64,000 nt of DNA from Pectobacterium parmentieri. Its GTDB lineage: Bacteria > Pseudomonadota > Gammaproteobacteria > Enterobacterales > Enterobacteriaceae. The stretch spans positions 4,464,001-4,528,000 of the forward strand of contig NZ_CP015749.1 in assembly GCF_001742145.1 (NCBI RefSeq). Reading direction: 5' to 3'. Below are positions 61,576 to 64,000 of the stretch, in pieces (the stretch's first letter is position 1; each line of letters starts with the position of its first letter). Below the pieces are notes generated by a model that was given only the letters and a program-made list of their open reading frames with translations, did no database searches and had not been told where the DNA came from. The position numbers and the translations under genes are program-made.

Positions 61576-62940
61576 ATGGCATCACATCTTATTGATTTTC
61601 TTCTTATAGGGAATAATTTTGGCACGCCTGAAATGCGCGGCGTCTGGTCCGAGCATAACCGCCTGACTAAACAGGTCGAGGTAGAAGTGGCCCTGGCGCT
61701 TGCCGAGGGTGAACTGGGTGTCATTCCGCTGGATGCGGCAAAAACCATTGCAGAAAACGCTGACGCAAGCGCACTTAACGTTGAAGAGATTGCCAAAGAT
61801 GCGGCACGCATGAAGCATTCTCTGATGCCGACGATTGCCGCGATTCAGAGACAGTGTGGTGCTGCGGGTGAATTTATTCACTATGGCGTGACCACGCAGG
61901 ACATCGTTGATACCGCGACAGTGTTACAACTGAAACAATCTTTTGATATTGTCGTCAGAGATACACAATTGCTGGCCGTTGAACTGAAACGTTTGGCGAA
62001 GAAATACCAACATACGCTGATGGCTGGCCGTACCCACGGCATGCAGGCGCTGCCGACCACGTTTGGCTTCAAACTGGCTGTCTGGCTGGATGAGTTTATT
62101 CGTCACCTTGAGCGTTTGGGTGAAATCAGAGAGCGTGTTTTGGTTGGCAACATCAACGGCGCTATTTGCACCTATGCTTCTTTTGGCGAGCAAGGGCCGG
62201 AAATTGAGCGTCTGACGCTGGATAAACTGGGGCTGAATACGCCGAATATCGGCTGGCAGTCTGCCCGCGATCGCTTCTCCGAATATGCCTCCGTGACGGT
62301 TCTGATCAGCGGTACGCTGGGCAAAATCGGCAACGAGCTGTACAACCTGATGCGCACCGAGATTAATGAAATCGAAGAGCCGTTCTCCGAAGGGAAAATC
62401 GGTTCTACCACGATGCCGCACAAACGTAACCCTGCCGCGCTGGAAGGGCTGGCGAGCCTGACGGCACCGCTGTTTAAGAGCGCCGCGCTGATCCACGAAT
62501 CCATGAAAGTTGAACATGAGCGCGATGCGATGAGCTGGCGTGCGGAGTGGATCGCGCTGCCGGAAATCAACATCTATTTGTCCGCTCAACTTCAGAATGC
62601 ACTTGGCATCCTGCGTGGCATGTCTGTTAACGAAAAGCAGATGCTGGCGAACCTCGATCTGCAAAATGGCCTGCTGTTGTCCGAGAAAGTGATGTTCGAG
62701 ATTGGCAAACGTCTCGGTAAGCAGACCGCTCACCATTTGGTTTACGAATGTTCTATGCAGGCATTCGAGCAGGATCAGTCCTTTAAATCGGTGCTGCTGG
62801 CCCATCCGGTGCTTTCTGAACAGGTGACTGCCGCCGATCTGGACGACTGGCTGAATCCGGCGAACTATGTCGGTAGCGCGCCGCAGAAGGTTGATGATGT
62901 TATCCGCTATGCAGATAACTCCGGCCTGTTGCCAGCATAA
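61576..62940 (+). CDS. Fumarase/aspartase superfamily lyase, probable S-(2-succino) lyase
   Basis: A 454-residue enzyme of the superfamily of adenylosuccinate lyase, argininosuccinate lyase and fumarase. Signature loop GSTTMPHKRNPAALE at 276-290 contains the catalytic Ser region; HYGVTTQD (102-109) and GRTHGMQALP (151-160, His154) complete the active site. All members remove fumarate. Its PurB-like sequence and its neighbours, a GNAT enzyme and a YxeM-like binding protein, match the S-(2-succino)cysteine cluster in which a lyase (2SL) replaces YxeK, reported for Dickeya dadantii. The alternative is a second adenylosuccinate lyase-like enzyme for another substrate. Confidence 0.75.
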   Translation: MASHLIDFLLIGNNFGTPEMRGVWSEHNRLTKQVEVEVALALAEGELGVIPLDAAKTIAENADASALNVEEIAKDAARMKHSLMPTIAAIQRQCGAAGEFIHYGVTTQDIVDTATVLQLKQSFDIVVRDTQLLAVELKRLAKKYQHTLMAGRTHGMQALPTTFGFKLAVWLDEFIRHLERLGEIRERVLVGNINGAICTYASFGEQGPEIERLTLDKLGLNTPNIGWQSARDRFSEYASVTVLISGTLGKIGNELYNLMRTEINEIEEPFSEGKIGSTTMPHKRNPAALEGLASLTAPLFKSAALIHESMKVEHERDAMSWRAEWIALPEINIYLSAQLQNALGILRGMSVNEKQMLANLDLQNGLLLSEKVMFEIGKRLGKQTAHHLVYECSMQAFEQDQSFKSVLLAHPVLSEQVTAADLDDWLNPANYVGSAPQKVDDVIRYADNSGLLPA

Positions 62941-62949
62941 GGTGAAACC

Positions 62950-63492
62950 ATGAGTATCGTATTTCGTCAGGCTACGCTTGCGGATGATGAAACTTTTTTG
63001 GCACTGGCGCTGGCGGCCTTTGAGCCCATTCGCCAGTTAGGTATCAATTTTTCTGCGGCCCATGCGGATATTGACATGGTGCGCACGCATATCGCCTCAC
63101 ACGGCGTTTATGTGATGGAAAAAGACGGGGAGATGGTGTCGTCATTTACCATTCGCTATCCGTGGGGGCCTGAGCCGGGTCCGTTCGGTTTACCCCATCT
63201 GGGCTGGTTTGCGACGCACCCTGGCTATAAAAAACAGGGATTGGGTAAGCAAATGATGGGCTGGCTGGAAGAAGAAATTCTGATTAACCAGCTCAAAGCG
63301 CCAGCAGTGTCGCTGGGCACTGCGCAAAACCACCCGTGGCTGATTGAGATGTACCGAAATTATGGTTTCAAGGAAGTCGGGCAGACGAATCTGGGAAAAG
63401 GACACCTGACAATCTGGATGGAAAAAATCCTTGATAACCAATTGTACGACCAGTGGAAAGATAAAAATTCAAAAAGAGAGGCAGTAAAATGA
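62950..63492 (+). CDS. GNAT N-acetyltransferase, probable YxeL counterpart
   Basis: A 180-residue GNAT protein. The acetyl-CoA loop is in HPGYKKQGLGKQMMGWLEEE near residues 94-113, with FATHPGYK before it (beta 4) and the C-terminal NPHPWLIEMYRNYGFKEVG-type motif near 120-140. In the 2SC pathway the first step is N-acetylation of S-(2-succino)cysteine by YxeL, which this gene could do. It starts 9 bases after the lyase stop and overlaps the next gene by ATGA, so it belongs to the operon. Confidence 0.8.
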   Translation: MSIVFRQATLADDETFLALALAAFEPIRQLGINFSAAHADIDMVRTHIASHGVYVMEKDGEMVSSFTIRYPWGPEPGPFGLPHLGWFATHPGYKKQGLGKQMMGWLEEEILINQLKAPAVSLGTAQNHPWLIEMYRNYGFKEVGQTNLGKGHLTIWMEKILDNQLYDQWKDKNSKREAVK

Positions 63493-64000
63493 TGAAAAAA
63501 GTAACGTTGTCTGTTCTGGCGCTGACGACCGCCTTTCTTGTTGCCGGTTGTGATTCTGGGAAGAGCGGCACCGAGCAGGAAAAAGTATTGAAAGTGGGTT
63601 CAACGGGCCAGAGTTATCCAAGTGGTTTTAAGCAGGATAACAAGCTGGTCGGGTTTGACGTTGAAGTCACGGAAACCATCGCGAAGGATTTGAACTACAA
63701 AGTTGAGTGGGTTACCGCTGATTTCAGTGGCCTGATGGGGCAATTGGAAGCGAAAAAGCTGGATACCGTGGCGAACGTGGTGGCAATTACCCCTGCACGT
63801 CAGGAAAAATACAATTTCGCCCAGCCGTATAGCTTCTACGGTAGCCAGATTGTGACGCACAAAGATAACACAGACATTAATACACTGGCCGACCTGAAAG
63901 GGAAGACGGTTGCTGGCGTTCTGGGTTCTAACCACGTCAACAACCTGAAAAAAGCCTTTGCCGACGGCAGCGTCACTATTCGCACCTATGAAACACGCGA
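63489..64000 (+). CDS. YxeM-like amino-acid binding lipoprotein (N-terminal part, runs off the window)
   Basis: The first 170 residues of a periplasmic binding protein: lipobox LVAGC (Cys21), then VGSTGQSYPSGFKQDNKLVGFDVEV, DFSGLMGQLEAKKLDTVAN and GKTVAGVLGSNHVNNLKK. These stretches are very close to B. subtilis YxeM, the binding protein of the S-(2-succino)cysteine importer. The start overlaps the GNAT stop (ATGA); a second in-frame ATG follows at once. The gene continues past 64000, where permease and ATPase genes would be expected. Confidence 0.88.
   Translation, partial: MMKKVTLSVLALTTAFLVAGCDSGKSGTEQEKVLKVGSTGQSYPSGFKQDNKLVGFDVEVTETIAKDLNYKVEWVTADFSGLMGQLEAKKLDTVANVVAITPARQEKYNFAQPYSFYGSQIVTHKDNTDINTLADLKGKTVAGVLGSNHVNNLKKAFADGSVTIRTYETR

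Noticed and set aside
61924..62805. 293-codon frame antisense to the lyase gene
   Set aside because: The sense frame carries complete superfamily motifs; the antisense frame matches nothing.
57575..64000. Genomic island inserted at tRNA-Pro
   Set aside because: Accessory genes follow the tRNA cluster, but no integrase and no repeat of the tRNA 3' end were found in the window.

Overview
This window is a chromosomal segment of a gamma-proteobacterium of the order Enterobacterales, most likely Pectobacterium (soft-rot plant pathogen) or a close relative. The evidence is a full enterobacterial rRNA operon, gene blocks in E. coli-like order (trkH-hemG, hdfR-maoP-yifB, ilvLGMEDA, ilvY-ilvC, rep-gppA-rhlB-trxA-rho, the enterobacterial common antigen operon, yifK and the argX-hisR-leuT-proM tRNA cluster), and small palindromic repeats of a kind I associate with soft-rot enterobacteria. 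The genus call is inference from remembered sequences. No phage, insertion sequence, CRISPR array or toxin-antitoxin pair was seen.

Layout. 1-2300: end of yigZ, then trkH (K+ uptake) and hemG (heme synthesis). 2300-8180: a complete rrn operon (16S, tRNA-Ile, tRNA-Ala, 23S, 5S, tRNA-Asp, tRNA-Trp) with P1, P2, boxA and a terminator. Its left flank looks like E. coli rrnA and its right flank like rrnC. 8180-13480: a galactofuranose-type sugar ABC transporter (ytfQ, ytfR, ytfT, yjfF), which in E. coli lies elsewhere, followed by a 263-bp MITE-like element. 13500-16365: hdfR, maoP and yifB. 16370-23460: the branched-chain amino-acid operon ilvLGMEDA with its leader attenuator and an intact ilvG. 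23550-29400: a DUF2461 gene, an LprI-like secreted protein coupled to ilvY, divergent ilvY/ilvC, and a divergent oxidoreductase/LysR pair. 29450-35100: divergent putP/putA for proline use. 35170-42770: ppiC, rep, gppA, rhlB, trxA and rho. 43100-55290: the enterobacterial common antigen operon wecA-wzzE-wecB-wecC-rffG-wecD-wecE-wzxE-wecF-wzyE-wecG, mostly with overlapping or abutting genes. 55590-57690: yifK and four tRNA genes (Arg, His, Leu, Pro). 57800-64000: accessory genes: an orphan amino-acid-binding lipoprotein, an HcxA/GldA-like dehydrogenase, a periplasmic histidine acid phosphatase (phytase type), and the start of an operon encoding a fumarase/aspartase-superfamily lyase, a GNAT acetyltransferase and a binding lipoprotein that runs off the right edge.

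How the genes work together. The ilv genes cover most of isoleucine/valine synthesis, with attenuation at ilvL and IlvY control of ilvC. PutP imports proline and PutA both oxidises it and probably represses the put genes through GTTGCA sites in the shared control region. The wec genes make, flip, polymerise and set the chain length of the ECA trisaccharide. The most interesting block is the last one: lyase + N-acetyltransferase + YxeM-like binding protein is the gene set of the lyase (2SL) version of the S-(2-succino)cysteine salvage pathway, described for Enterococcus and Dickeya. A second YxeM-like binding protein lies 5 kb upstream without its own permease. Other points worth checking are the hybrid rrn flanks, two families of small mobile palindromic repeats (one copy inside the ilv operon, one upstream of trxA), and a chain of four hairpins between wecB and wecC.
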